NCBI GenBank assembly: GCA_013407085.1
Contig: JACCGJ010010702.1
Coordinates: 1-64,000 of the forward strand
DNA: 64,000 nt
Direction of reading: 5' to 3'
DNA from: Atriophallophorus winterbourni
Taxonomy: Eukaryota > Platyhelminthes > Trematoda > Plagiorchiida > Microphallidae
Shown: positions 1-12,350 of the stretch, one piece after another
Numbering within the stretch: the stretch's first letter is position 1
Layout: each line of letters starts with the position of its first letter
Notes under the pieces: model-generated
What the model was told of the DNA's origin: nothing
Databases searched by the model: none
Seen by the model: the letters and a program-made list of their open reading frames with translations, nothing else
Program-made: the position numbers and the translations under genes

Positions 1-672
1 AGTATTGATTGTTTTGCCACATACTCGATTCGTGTTGTCGTGAATACAATTCCGTACTCAGATGTAGCCCCTTTGGCTAATTTTTAACAACTTGTTTAAT
101 GTAACAGAACGCTTAGTCACAATAAAATGTGAAGTTATTTGAGACGTTAAAGTAATTGAGGAACACTACTTTCTCATTAAAACCGTTTTCGTAATTCGAA
201 ATTCATCCTAATAGCAACTTTGTTTGCTAATCATACACTACATACACATATCGGGGCCATTAAATGGGCCGTACACACTATTAATTCTTCCACCAATGTT
301 TTCCATTTTTCCCCGTTATTATTGATTCTGACTATTCGTTTCTCCACAAAGTGTTCAGGTTAACCATGGTATTTCAATCGTTAACGAAAAAATTAGCATC
401 GCGCAAAACGGGCAAGTATTGCTTCGCGACGTGAAATCTTCCGTATGCGATCTCTTCCTAGTTATCTTCGTGTTAGAAGTTACAACCATACCCACTGATC
501 GAAAATTATTTTTAAAAAGTTTTTGCATATCCTTACTAACAAACTACAAGTAATACGGCTTGGTTGCTGATGACAGCGCAGCAGTTGTTTGCATGAAGCC
601 GTGATGATTGTACTACAGACACTTTTTGGAGGGTCTGACATAGGTAACGGGAGATTGATTTAGTGATTAAGC
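1..672. other. no recognisable feature
   Basis: AT-rich sequence. I see no gene or repeat that I can support. Confidence 0.5.
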
Positions 673-1010
673 TTATTTATTATGAAATATTAATGAAACT
701 ACTGTAAATTCGTCGTATTGGAAAGGTTCAGTCCAGTCTTCGGCAATAATTAGTTTTGCGAAGTTTTTCCAGTCTATATGACTAATGATGGATGATTTTC
801 TACATATTTTCACTATAAATTTGCAATTCAATTCGATTACTATGATATTGTGGCCACCTTTAATAGATGATGATATTTCCAAGTTAAATGGATTAACATT
901 AAGAGTGAAGACAACGTCAAGAATATTGTTGTTACGCGTTCGTTCATCGATAAACTGCTTGAAGCCCAACAGATTCACGCTAGAAAAAGGAATTTGAGTT
1001 TCATAGTAGT
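673..1010 (-). mobile_element. LINE endonuclease relic (CR1/jockey-like)
   Basis: The minus-strand frame contains GFKQFIDERTRNNNILDVVF followed by GGHNIIVIEL. These correspond to the C-terminal half of the APE-type endonuclease of CR1/jockey-type LINEs (the TR..N.LDL.FT and SDH motifs). The catalytic SDH has become GGH, so it is a dead fragment with no flanking RT. Confidence 0.7.
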
Positions 1011-2316
1011 ACTATTTTTCCAGTTTTGTGCGGTCATTTAAAATCTTTTGATGTCATTTATCATTGGAAGGGGGAAGTGAAGCATTTATAAAGCAATTAA
1101 TCAAGCGCTAGATTGATGTTGGTATCGCAGACGGTGTGTAATAGACACGTCGAAGTCAGAGTCAACGGTTGTTAATACTAGCCAGATAGAATCTTCCATG
1201 TGTTCAAAGACGGATCAAATAAAATTATCAGCCTGAGTCTCTGAATGTACATGTTTTTCAATGCTGTCCTTTCTGAAGATTTTATAGTTTGAAATAGGTA
1301 ATTCAAAGTTAAATTTTTTCTCTGTTGTACAAGATCCAGTTATTAAGACAATTACAGCAGAGATAGATAAAAGGTAAGAACGCAATGCTAGTAGCCTAAT
1401 CATTATAGAGCAAGCATTATTTGGAAGGAGGCGAAGTTTTGATAGTCGGTGGGGAGTGGTTATTCGGATTATGAATCATTGCGTGTATTATCAAGATTCA
1501 TGTTAAAAACATACTTGAATGCATTAGAAAATTTCTCATGTATAGTTGATGAAAGTTTGAAGCCTGCCTATAAAATTGTTGTGAGTAATGTAAATTGGTG
1601 TCGGTAGACCAGTCATAAGGATGGAAATGTTGTGGTGTGGTAACCTAATTCGGAAAAAAATTACAGTATAGGATGTGAGAGCGATAGTTTTGCCACGGAA
1701 TTCTATGATATGACTGATTAGGCATCACCGTGGAATTATGACATTTATGATTGCTTAAACGTCGATTAAAATTTAAGATGTTCATATTATCTGGGGAATG
1801 AAACTTTATAATGTGATCTTAAGTCCCCCGCACAAGTTTCTGTGCAGATTGATTCAACAAACTTGGTAGATCGTTGTAGTATAACCTTATGGATTCTCAC
1901 TTTCGCATTTTTTAGAATAACAGAATGGTTTTAATCTAAATAAAGTGAACAATTACTAGATTTAGGAATTTTCGTAGCCAAAGTCTCTTTCATTTGCCCG
2001 ATGACAATAGATTTATACAGAGATTACCAAAAGGATTGCGAGATATAGTGTAGAATGATTCGTGGGCGTAGAATAAATGAGAATTGCGTACCGTTATAAA
2101 CGCACACGTCCATCGATCTTCAATATTTCTTGCTCTCAAACTCACACGAAATAGTAAATATAACAGTAACGTGGACAAAAAATGACCTTTCGGACGTTTC
2201 ATTTGAACGATCTCACTACTTTATGTTTCGTGTGAATCTTTTCATACTCGTGGTGGTCGTATTATGGTGTTATCATCACTGTATATTTTATTACATTATT
2301 CCTACATATTTAATTA
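1011..2316. other. no recognisable feature
   Basis: Short overlapping frames only. Nothing could be assigned to a gene or element. Confidence 0.4.
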
Positions 2317-2735
2317 TTGTTTTGTTTTAATGATACAACTCCGCCAAGGACGGTCCCAAGCCCGTCTGAGAAAGGAGGAGGGTTGGGCTTAGGGCTAGCA
2401 ACCCTATCCCGTAAAACCTACATTGCTACGGAAACGATGACAACAGATCCGTGGTTCGCTCATGTCTGCAGGATGGATCCCAGTTCGCATACGAAGGTAG
2501 CCATGCACTGGCATCCGCAAGGTAAACGAAAAAGGGGACGGCTCAAGAAAACTTGGCGCAGAACGTTGGAACGCGAACTACAAGGAACTACAAGGATTCA
2601 CGGTGCAGACTGCAAAGGAAGCAGCGACAGACCGGAACCACTGGCGTGAAGTTGTCTTCGCCTCATGTGCCACCCGGCATGGAGAGGACTGAATGAATGA
2701 ATGAATGAATGAATGAATGAATTTTAATGATACGT
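2317..2735 (+). mobile_element. LINE 3' end with (ATGA)n tail
   Basis: The frame contains HWHPQGKRKRGRLKKTWRRT, the conserved C-terminal segment after the RT domain in many LINEs. After a one-base frame change it continues as NHWREVVFASCATRHGED and a stop. About seven tandem ATGA units follow directly (about 2693-2720), as expected for a LINE ending in a short tandem repeat. It is severely 5' truncated. Confidence 0.8.
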
Positions 2736-2976
2736 GTATATATGTACACAATTTAAATATATTATTCACGCCGCTCAGTGTTCTGCTTTGGGACAAGAAT
2801 ATTGTTTGTGATCGCATTGGATCATTTTGCCGTGTTATGCTGATAATTGTGTTCCATTATGATGGGTAAAATAACCAGAAGGCATACGCAGCTAGTGGTA
2901 AAATGTCCGCTGGATCAACCGCTACAGTATCATCTATTATGTGGTACAGATCTTCTCGATGAATTACAAATATAAC

Positions 2977-3027
2977 ATAGATAGATAGAACGATAGATAA
3001 ATAGATAGATAGATAGATAGATATATG

Positions 3028-3125
<98 letters not shown>
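2977..3125. repeat. (GATA)n microsatellite
   Basis: About 37 GATA units with a few interruptions, forming the outer edge of the left arm of the inverted repeat. It generates spurious Ser-Ile-Tyr-Leu ORFs on the minus strand. Confidence 0.95.
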
Positions 3126-3695
3126 AATCGGTAGTGGAGTGTAAGTTCAAGTGATGTGAGCAACATATCACTTTGGTCATCCATAAGCGCATTGAGTGTG
3201 TGACCATGAATCACTGTGATTCAGTGTTTCAACATCGTGGCTCGTTGTACGTACCCAATGCAACAGTGGAACACAAGCATAGATTTGTTTACCTTTAGTC
3301 CTGTTATTCATAACAGAACCCTGCATGTATACAACATTGTAAATAAGTAGACATTTTTTGCTTAAATTTCAAGAGGATACATAAATCACATACAGTTCGT
3401 TTATAATGGCTATAATTAACTGCCTGCATCTTGATTATATCCTAAGTTGATATTCTCTTGTGCATTCATAAAGAAAAATTCGAGGAAATTCCACATTCTA
3501 CGTGGATGTAGATATGTTGGGTTATTCGAAACCTTAGCAGCATCTAGATAACGCTGCGTTAATACCCAAACATTCTTTTTTATCATTCCACTTGATCGTT
3601 GTTCAAAATTGTTCAAATAAAAATGAAGATATTTATACTTCGGCAGTAAATTTCAAAAACTTATTCCTTTTTATTATGAAAATATATCTCATTAG
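3126..3695 (+). repeat. left arm of large inverted repeat
   Basis: About 570 bp that reappears in reverse complement at 4190-4748 with only scattered differences. It includes the block TGAATCACAGTGATTCA, itself a near palindrome. The family recurs at 63844-64000. Confidence 0.88.
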
Positions 3696-4189
3696 CGCGT
3701 ATGTAACGAGACAAATGCGCTCAATGTGTGCGACCCTGGACCGTTGACAACGTTAACGTGCATAGTTGGAAAGACGAAAGTTGGTTGTCATGGACGAATC
3801 AGGCAATTTGAATCGAATGTAGACAATTTAAATTTAGTGAAGACGGGGATTGTTGCCAAGGTACAGCATGGCTTACCCGTTGCGATATATTGGTTATACA
3901 ACTGTTAGATTGAAGTTCGTTTATTTATAGTGACCAATGGTTAGTTTCCATCCGTTCGGTTATGATCATCAATGCTGTGCATTCAACAATTGTCGTATTT
4001 CCAAAAGAGCTGTTATACACATGTTACAAGCAAATCTTTTAGTGAGAGAAAAACAACTGTCCTCGGAAGTATATGGCAGATGTTAGTGATCATTTTGAAT
4101 AGGGTGCGCTTTGCAGCACTCGATGATGTTTAGGTTTATGTAGATTCGTAAACGATGGCTGGATTTTACATTATTTGTTAACAAATGAA
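3696..4189. repeat. spacer of inverted repeat
   Basis: About 490 bp between the arms. One 60-codon ORF (3726-3908) has no recognisable similarity and is probably chance. Confidence 0.5.
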
Positions 4190-4748
4190 CGTCGGATATA
4201 TTTTAATAATATAAATGAATAAATTATCGAACTTTACTGCTGAAATGTAAATATCATCATTTCTATTTGAACAATTTTGAACAACGATCAAGTGGAGTGA
4301 TAAAAAAGAATGTTTGGGTAATAACGCAACGTTATCTAGGTGCTGCTAAGGTTTCGAATAACCCAACATCTCTACATTCACGTAGAATGTGGAATTTCCT
4401 CATTTTTTTTCTTTTTGAATGCACAAGAGAATATTAACTTAATATATAATCAAGATGCAGGCAGTTAATTATAGCCATTATAAACGAGCTGTATGTGATT
4501 TATGTATTCTCTTGAAATTTAAGCAAAAAATGTTTACTTATTTACAATATTGTAAACATGCAGGGTTTTGTTCTGAATAACAAGACTAAAGGTAAACAAA
4601 TCTATGCTTGTGTTCTACTGTTGCATTGGGTACGTAAAACGAGCCACGATGTTGAAACACTGAATCACAGTGATTCATGGTCGCGCACTCAAAGCGCTTA
4701 TGGATGACCAAAGTGATGTGTTGCTCACATCACACTCCACTACAGGTT
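4190..4748 (-). repeat. right arm of large inverted repeat
   Basis: Reverse complement of 3126-3695. Both the inner and outer ends match, including the transition into the tetranucleotide repeat. Confidence 0.88.
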
Positions 4749-4852
<104 letters not shown>

Positions 4853-5571
4853 TCATTCTGTCTATTTATCTTTGAATCTAGTGAATAATAATTTTAAATG
4901 TCCTTCACCGCGTGAACGTGTGTGTTAGGCAATATAAAACCACGGATCTTGGTCATGCCTACGTAAAACGCCGGCCTATCATGTAGCCGTGAACTCAAAT
5001 AAAAGTACAATCCATGGTATACTACCGGCGAGGACAAACTTGTTGCGAACCTTGGAGTTGAAAATGGGAATGTTCCGAGGTGAACACACTGGCCAACAAA
5101 AAGTTGAATTTATCATTCTGAGCGAAACGTTATCTGAGTCGATCATATACGTTATACATTTCCAAAACTATACGTATAGGTCTGTTTAAAGACACACGAA
5201 TATTTTTATACTATCTGATCCGTAGGCTTGGGGTAATTATTCCTGATTGTAGTTAAAGTTAGAGTAATCATCATTCACCATTTTCACTGTGAAACCTAGC
5301 GTGCATTGTTAAAACATCCCAGTCCCAATCACCTCATCAGAATGTGCAGGTTTAAGATGTTGATGCGGGGATCAGTTAAGTCACAATCTATAAGTTCTTT
5401 CGAAATGCTATCTTCCGACGCATGATTATTATAAATTATGTCCAGATAATTTCCGGTGCGAAATTATCTGAAAATAACTCATTAATTCCAACAATGACGT
5501 GTTGATTATGATTATGTCATGTACGCAGAGCGAGCAAATTAGTGATTGGGAGTGAATACATGTAACATATT

Positions 5572-5960
5572 CTAAACTTTCGCATATAGCTGAAGATTGT
5601 TAATCTTGTGTTTTGTTGCATCGATTTTCAGGACTATCTCTTCGAAGTGCTCCATGTACATATTCGTCAACACTTGGGCAATAGGTGAGCCCATAGCCAA
5701 ACCATCGTTTGGCTTGTATAGCTGTCCATTAAACAAAGAAGTGGTTCCTATGTACACAAATTGCTACACCGTTGATGATTTGTTGTACACTCAAACTTGT
5801 ACGATCCTTCAAGGTCATATCGGAATTGAGTGAATTCCTCGCTAATTCTGAAGCGCTTGTATTGCTTGTGAACAGGGAGCTTACGTCAAAGCTGACCATC
5901 ATCTCATTCTCCTCGATTGTTAGGGTACTTAATCGACGAACAAAATCTAAAAGATAAAAC
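5572..5960 (-). mobile_element. Penelope-like element, RT fragment
   Basis: Two adjoining frames on the minus strand carry NEMMVSFDVSSLFTS and then LYKPNDGLAMGSPIAQVLTN. These are core RT motifs of Penelope-like elements (SFDV.SLFT and GLAMGSP). A frameshift separates them and a stop follows before the catalytic DD box. No intact ORF remains. Confidence 0.82.
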
Positions 5961-6070
5961 TCTTTTAGTTTGTGATACCAATGGCATTTACAAAATCAAA
6001 TACAATGGTTGCACGGATGTTTATATTTGGGCAAACGTCTAGAGAAAATTGCACATGCACTGAGTCTTGG
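5961..6070 (+). mobile_element. Penelope-like GIY-YIG endonuclease fragment
   Basis: The frame reads NGIYKIKYNGCTDVYIW, matching the GIY...YIG start of the endonuclease found in Penelope-like elements, with the final G changed to W. A stop follows shortly. It lies on the strand opposite to the adjoining RT fragment, so the element is rearranged. Confidence 0.65.
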
Positions 6071-6507
6071 CGTTTAGCGCCTAGCATTGCTGTTTCTCAC
6101 AATGCATGGTAACCGAATTTCAAATATGTACCCACCTTTAAAGCTTATTTATCCTGTCACATAACAAAATCCTATTGAATAACAGTTATAAAAACTGTTT
6201 GATAAAAGGAAACATATATTTAGAAATTTCTTCCACAAAATTTGTCAGTTTTCTCAGTTTTCTTTTACTTTAAAATTGATATTCCGATGTAGCCAGTAAC
6301 CCGAAATGTAAATACCTGTAAAACAGATCGGGTTATCTTTTGTGAGTGTTACGAAATAACACTAAAGAAAATACTCACGTTATCACTGAGTGGTTTCACT
6401 GTTGCATGGATTTTTGCGATTGATAATTTTCACATTTATCGGTTCTCCTCTCGATTGGTTTGTTGGGGGTTGCAATGGCGTATGGCGGAAAGAATAAGAT
6501 AAAAAGT

Positions 6508-7992
6508 TTAATTAAGTGGCCTTCGACTAATCGAAATAATTTCGCTTTGCCGGTGCCAAATATCATACGTTGCACTTTTAGACGTTTTAGACAAACGAAT
6601 TGCCTCCCATATTGCTATCTTACAACTAAGGAGATTCATTTTTATATACTTATGCATCACCTCCACCATATTGGTGTCCCCAATTCCGTACGTAGCCACA
6701 TTGGGACGTCGAGAATTTGCCCACTTACGGGAGTTGCAACAATGTTGCCCTTAAAATAAGCGTAAAATACGAGATCCGCTCGTTGAATATTAATTAATGC
6801 AAAGGCGTAACGCCATATACGACGGGTGGTTATAGCTACATGTACCCACTTAAGTGCTTCTGTCCGGGGTTTACGAGTGACATCGCGAAGCATGTGCACT
6901 CGGCAAATCATATAAGCAGCGTGTGGGAATACTTCTTCCAATGCATTCGCTATCGCTGGAGCGCCGTCAGACATAACAGCTCGCACTGCGTCACACCCAC
7001 CGACGACTTCTAAAAAGATCAGCAGAAACGTGCGTATGTCATCCGCCGTTTCCCTCCAAAGAAAAACTAATGCTACTCTCAGACATTTTTCTGCAACCAT
7101 CAACTATCATTAATTGATATAAAAAATATTTCTCACGATTAGTACGGAATGTACCATCGATGAGAAGGAAATCGGAAAAACGGCTATGCAAACTCAGCAT
7201 TTCTTAGGTAACGAAGTCAAAAAGCGTCATCCGGTTATTTTTGTCCAGTAGTACTCGTGCCTTCCAGTTGGCGTTGAATTCACCTTCTATTCGTCGAATA
7301 TAGGCTAAAAAATGATTGAAAATATAGACAGTGACATTACGGTCTCCAAATTGTAATTCTTACAAACTTACCAGGATTGTTACGTTCGTCCAGCGCTCAT
7401 CGACGAAGGTTGACCACATCAGAACCAGTCAAATTTTCTGGAAGCGACTCTTCACATAATATCTTATGTTGAATGAACAGTCTCCGCTTTCCAACATCGG
7501 TCGTATGATCTTCTGTTCCGAAAGCGTCAAGCGTCGGTTGCGGAAGTGCCACGACTCAGCTGCACCACCTTGCAAGTCATGATTATGAATCATGTTGCTA
7601 TTCGTAATGCGGAATCGAGGCCACATACAGACCACATTGATAAATGAATGGCATTGTGTTGCCTTAGATAAGCAATGCCGAATGCCACGGGTTGGTTTTC
7701 CCGAGAATCCTTTCCGTTGACATATATATTTCACATGTGTCAACTCGCCGCTTCGATTTTTTTTCGTTGTTCGGACTGAATAGTGGGCGTCAGAAACCCG
7801 AGCGAACTCGTCCCGCATACTATTCAACTCATACAGACTTTCGAACAAGCGGCCACCAATGGTTGCCTGAAAAAGCTGAGTGATATCATTAGAGCTCATC
7901 ATGAATAAAGTGGCGCAGAATTGAGTGCAGAGCGTAATATTGGAAATGAAATTTTGAAAATAGCCAATCATGTAGCTTTTGATAACAAGCAC
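6508..7992 (-). pseudogene. MULE-type transposase, degenerate
   Basis: Reading on the minus strand, an N-terminal FAR1/FLYWCH-like zinc-binding region (RG.RHCLSKATQCHS ... HNHDL) comes first. The first catalytic block DGTFRTNREKYFLYQLMIVD follows near 7160-7100. After a frameshift comes VMSDGAPAIANALEEVFPHA with the CRVH motif, and a later fragment reads TNMVEVMHKYIK. The order and motifs are those of Mutator-like (MULE) DDE transposases. At least two frameshifts or stops disrupt it. No terminal inverted repeats were recognised. Confidence 0.83.
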
Positions 7993-8340
7993 TTAATAAG
8001 AATTCGATGAAGGGTTTTAATAACAAGTAACCAATAATAATTCGATAAAAGGTTGCATAAAAAATGGTATTTTACTTACAGCCTACTGACAATTTAAAAG
8101 TAGTTAGATAGACTTTATTTCAATGCTACATCCTTTGTCATCCTAGCAAAATTGGGTAGTGGAGATAACGCTTACCTTATCTTCGAATGTGCGATCTTTT
8201 TCAGCTAAATTTGATGTGATACCTTTTCTCCTTAATTTAAATTGTTTCATTCATTGTGGTGTCGCTATTGTTCAATACACATGACACCATTCTAAAATTA
8301 ACATTGATTATTTATTATTTACGTTTTGCAATGCTTTCGT
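7993..8340. other. no recognisable feature
   Basis: AT-rich spacer between the MULE relic and the LINE relic. Nothing is supportable. Confidence 0.4.
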
Positions 8341-10588
8341 TTGGATCGGAGCTGGCCTATTCCAAATCGTAGTGATAAAGTTGCAACTTTTGTTCGCAAA
8401 CAGTGCTGTGATTTTACTAAAATTATTTTTGCCTTTGACAAAACTGAATTTTCTTATTTGGGAATTGAATGCAAACCACAAAATCTTTCTAATTTTTAAT
8501 CGCTTATTTTCATAAATGCGTACGGCGTCCTCGGGTCTTATTCTGACAATTTACGTGCATTTTGATAAAGTTCACATGGAAATTTGTTTTTATCAAAACT
8601 CTTTGTTCTTACTTGCTGGAGACCTAAATTGCTCTAATCCTTATAAGTTTTCTCTCTCTTGCCTCTTACGAACATTGGTATATTTTCAACGCTTTCTGAA
8701 ACGTGTGTGGATTATGCTTTTACAAACACACTACGAAATTGTCATTCTCGTAAGTCTGTCCTATCGGTAACTCGGACCGTTTCGTTATCACAATTCTTCC
8801 TAAAATCTACGAAAGTACTGGATATAATTACCTGACTCGCAAAATTCGAAGAAAAATGACTAACAAAGCATGTGAACCTGACAATGATTCAGCCCTGAGA
8901 AAAATGCTAAATGACACTGACACAGGTACTTGACGTTTCCAATGGAAGCAACGTTTTAACTTCGCACCTCAACTTTTGATTTGACATTTGCTGTCCCGAA
9001 AAAACTACTTTTGTCGACACTGATCGTCTGTCATTCAACAATTTGAAGCGCATCTGAAGACTGAAGAAAAAGGCATTTACAAATTGTGATCGAGACATTG
9101 TTTTTCAGCTGTCTATGTCTATTAAGCCTGCAATCCAACGTCTGAGGAAGTTGAATAAGAATACACTTATAAGAAGAAAAATCATCCGACAATTATGAAA
9201 CGCGCTCAAAACATTGTGTGGAAAATAAGAAAAGAAATTTCATTCTATCCATGAAATGAATCTATCTTTGAATGCTTTCACTGAAAAAATACACTCGTTA
9301 AGTTTATTTGACCATCTCATCTATATTTAATAGAGGCATGGATACATCTATATTTCCTGACTTCTGGAAGCCGGTACGTATAACTCCGATTCGCAAAAAC
9401 GATCATAGAAAGTACTTCACATTTATTCAAAGTACTGAAAATTATTGTGCTTCGAGGCATGAATTTAACCTGTTAGGTATAAGATACTTATTCGTTTACA
9501 TATCGTAAAAATCGTAGGATGATTGACACACTCGCATTGCTAACGGAACACTTATCCCGTTCTTTTGATTCCAAATCGAAAGCACTGCACGTTTTTTCGT
9601 TAATTATACGAACGCTGTCAACAGTGATGTCAGGATATATTTGCTTGAAATCTTTATGATTGTGGTGTCACTCTGAGCATACTCCACTGGATGGCCTCCT
9701 ACTTTAAAGACCTTGTGCATGATACTGTCGTTAATGGCAAAGTTTCACATTCGATCTCGATTTTCCGTGGTGTCCTGCAGGGACCAATTCATTATCCCTT
9801 CTTATTATTCGTTTATATTTCTGCTATTCCGCGTTTTTATTTATTCATTACTCACTAATATGATGACAAAGTTGCCGTTGTTGTTGAAAACCGTGGACGT
9901 GCTGACTCTTCTGATCCGGAATCAATCAAAGATACAATTGGTCTTTGGTCATTCTTAATTGGCCTAGCGTTAAATCCTTAAAAATGTAAACTGGTGATAT
10001 TCCCAAATTTGATTGTTCAGCGACGTCAAACCTTGCATCATAGAATATCTCCGGTTTCAATAATTAATTCCAAGTTAATCAGGAGCACCTGTTTCAATTA
10101 TCTTGGTGTTACCTTTCAACAAAATCTTCACTGGACTGATCATGTGACTGCACAGTTCCCGAAGGTTCGAAAGCAACATTTTATGGCCCACGTTTGCGTT
10201 TTCTATCCGTCCCACCTGATGTAGTTAGACATTTCGTTGTTTCCTGTATTGTTCTCCATTTCTTCAATGCTTTTCGGATAATGTTTCATTGTCTAATTGA
10301 ATTGGATTCCGTGAAGATCAAAAGATATATTGAGGTTATCGCAAGACTGAGTTTTGCCATGAAATGTTAACTCTAGATACGATAGTCGAACGACACTTCC
10401 GTGAATGTGAGACATCGGTCAGAATCATAATTTCCGATTATTCCCACCCACCGCATGAGGTCTTCATGGCTTGTAAATCGTCCTCATCTGCGCGAAGTCA
10501 ATACCTCGTCCATTATTCGAAAACAAAAATTTCAGAAATTTCTTCGTCCCTTATCTTGCCAGTTATTAAGTTGATCAATCAAAAGTAA
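8341..10588 (+). mobile_element. CR1/jockey-like LINE relic (family L1)
   Basis: Decayed LINE read in shifting frames. The endonuclease piece LLAGDLNCSN is near 8610. An RT N-terminal piece with FPDFWKPVRITPIRKND is near 9350. RT palm remnants include NYTNAVNSD near 9600 and a GVLQGP-like motif near 9770. A post-RT piece with NYLGVTFQQNLHWTDHVT is near 10100-10150, and a C-terminal tail ends at 10588. Many stops and frameshifts make it inactive. An inverted, internally deleted copy lies at 55780-57040. Confidence 0.8.
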
Positions 10589-11214
10589 CTCTTGATCTGA
10601 GGGGGCGACCGACAGTGTGACTTTCGATACCATTTTGCACGTAACGTTTTTGAAACAGTAGTTTTTGTGTGGTTGAATTAATACTATTGCTGGAACTTCG
10701 GGTACTCGAATAAAGTCACTTTCTCCTACTCCTTCTACATTATCTTCAAAGTGAACAGCATTACGCCGATAACGTTCACCGAGTAATCTACTGCTGAAAA
10801 CTATGGTAGAAATATTCATACAAAAGGCGTGGAAATGTAGGAAGTAAATGTGCGCAGAACTAATAATACATTCGCAGAGAAACACGGGGATGATGTATTC
10901 GGATTTCAAACCACGCACACATAAATGCAAACTTCGTTATCATCCATGAAATCATATTTATCTTGCCGAGTACATGCTCAATATAATCCGCGACTAAATG
11001 AGATTCTAGGCTTAAATATAGAAATCGGGTAGCCACAGCTAGCCGCCACGAACAGTGACGAAACACTCGTGAATGTCTGTGAATTTGTCCAACTTAGATT
11101 TCGCTAATACACATTTGTACAAACTGTTCGCCAAATTAACTACATTTGTCGACAACGGAGCCACTGGACCAGAGTTTAGTACATAGAACAAGAAAATTAG
11201 AAAATAACTTTACT
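10589..11214. other. unassigned sequence
   Basis: No convincing similarity. It is absent from the inverted copy at 55-57 kb, so it is either an insertion here or deleted there. Confidence 0.4.
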
Positions 11215-12350
11215 CGTGTTCACGAATATTCAGCAATAAAACCTTTGGTATGTGTCCAACCCCCTACCATATTCATTGTTGCTCCGCATTATTGTCTCGC
11301 CTGCCGTCCGCCGTTTGACCTCAGTAAAATATTTTGAATCTGTTTTCAGACTGGTACATTTGAGTAGCGTTTTAATCCAGAAAAATTGCGAAGGCGTCAT
11401 TTTCAATTTTGAAGTTGCCAAAGCAATCTGGTTTCTGTATCAAGTCATCCCATCGGATACACTCTGACCTTACAAGAAATCAAAACTATCTATTAGCTCT
11501 GAAAACCAAACTCTAGTCTCGTTGTTTTTCGACCGAGAACGCAGTATTGATAGGTAGTTCATTATTTTAGACGTTTTAATGCTTGTCATATGATATCCAA
11601 CATAAAATGGACATTATCAATAAACCAATCATACTTGGAAAGATATTAGTCATGTGTTTGTATACTATTGTCTTGTGTTTCGGAAATTAATAGAAAGGAA
11701 TAGACAATATATCTCAAGAATCAACGCAAATTACAATGTGATCCTTCAGAGTTTGTTTAACTGATCCATTTTGTTGACCGAATTCGAACCGTTCTTCGTA
11801 CTTTAAAGTAAACTTTATAATGTTTGATATCACGCCAAATGAAATCCAGGCTATCCGCATTCACGCTTTGACACGAATTAGACTGAGAATATGTACGTGT
11901 AGTGAGCCAGTTTGTTGGTTATATTAATATCAAATTGTAATGATAAATCCTACATCCATACGACTAGATCCCTGCATATATCCTTCCCGGTCGAGCAATT
12001 GATATGTACATATGAAAATAAAATTAATTCTGTGTAGTTTTCTTCATGAAATTCTAATCTCGATACATCTATGAATATCATATAATTTTACTGCATATGT
12101 GTGACCCAAAATTTGAGGCGTAGCACATGATTTTTCTTCCATGAGAAAAATGACCTCAAATCGGAAATTCTGTGTGTGAATCACTCACCCTTCTTAAACG
12201 AGAAACACATTTGAACATGAACGATTTTACAGAACCCCAGCTAAAAAATAACGCATGAATCACTGTTTCACCCGAATACTTTTTATCTCGTATGTAGAAA
12301 ACACCAAATTATTTCTTGTCGGTCAGGAAAAATTCAAAATTAAAACGGAC
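11215..12350 (+). repeat. dispersed repeat, inverted copy at 54.6-55.8 kb
   Basis: About 1.13 kb that matches the reverse complement of about 54633-55775 throughout, with moderate divergence. No coding capacity was recognised. Confidence 0.75.

Noticed and set aside
2857..3214. ORFs encoding long Ser-Ile-Tyr-Leu repeats (also at 4670-4928)
   Set aside because: They are translations of (GATA)n/(TATC)n microsatellites in several frames, with no coding signature.
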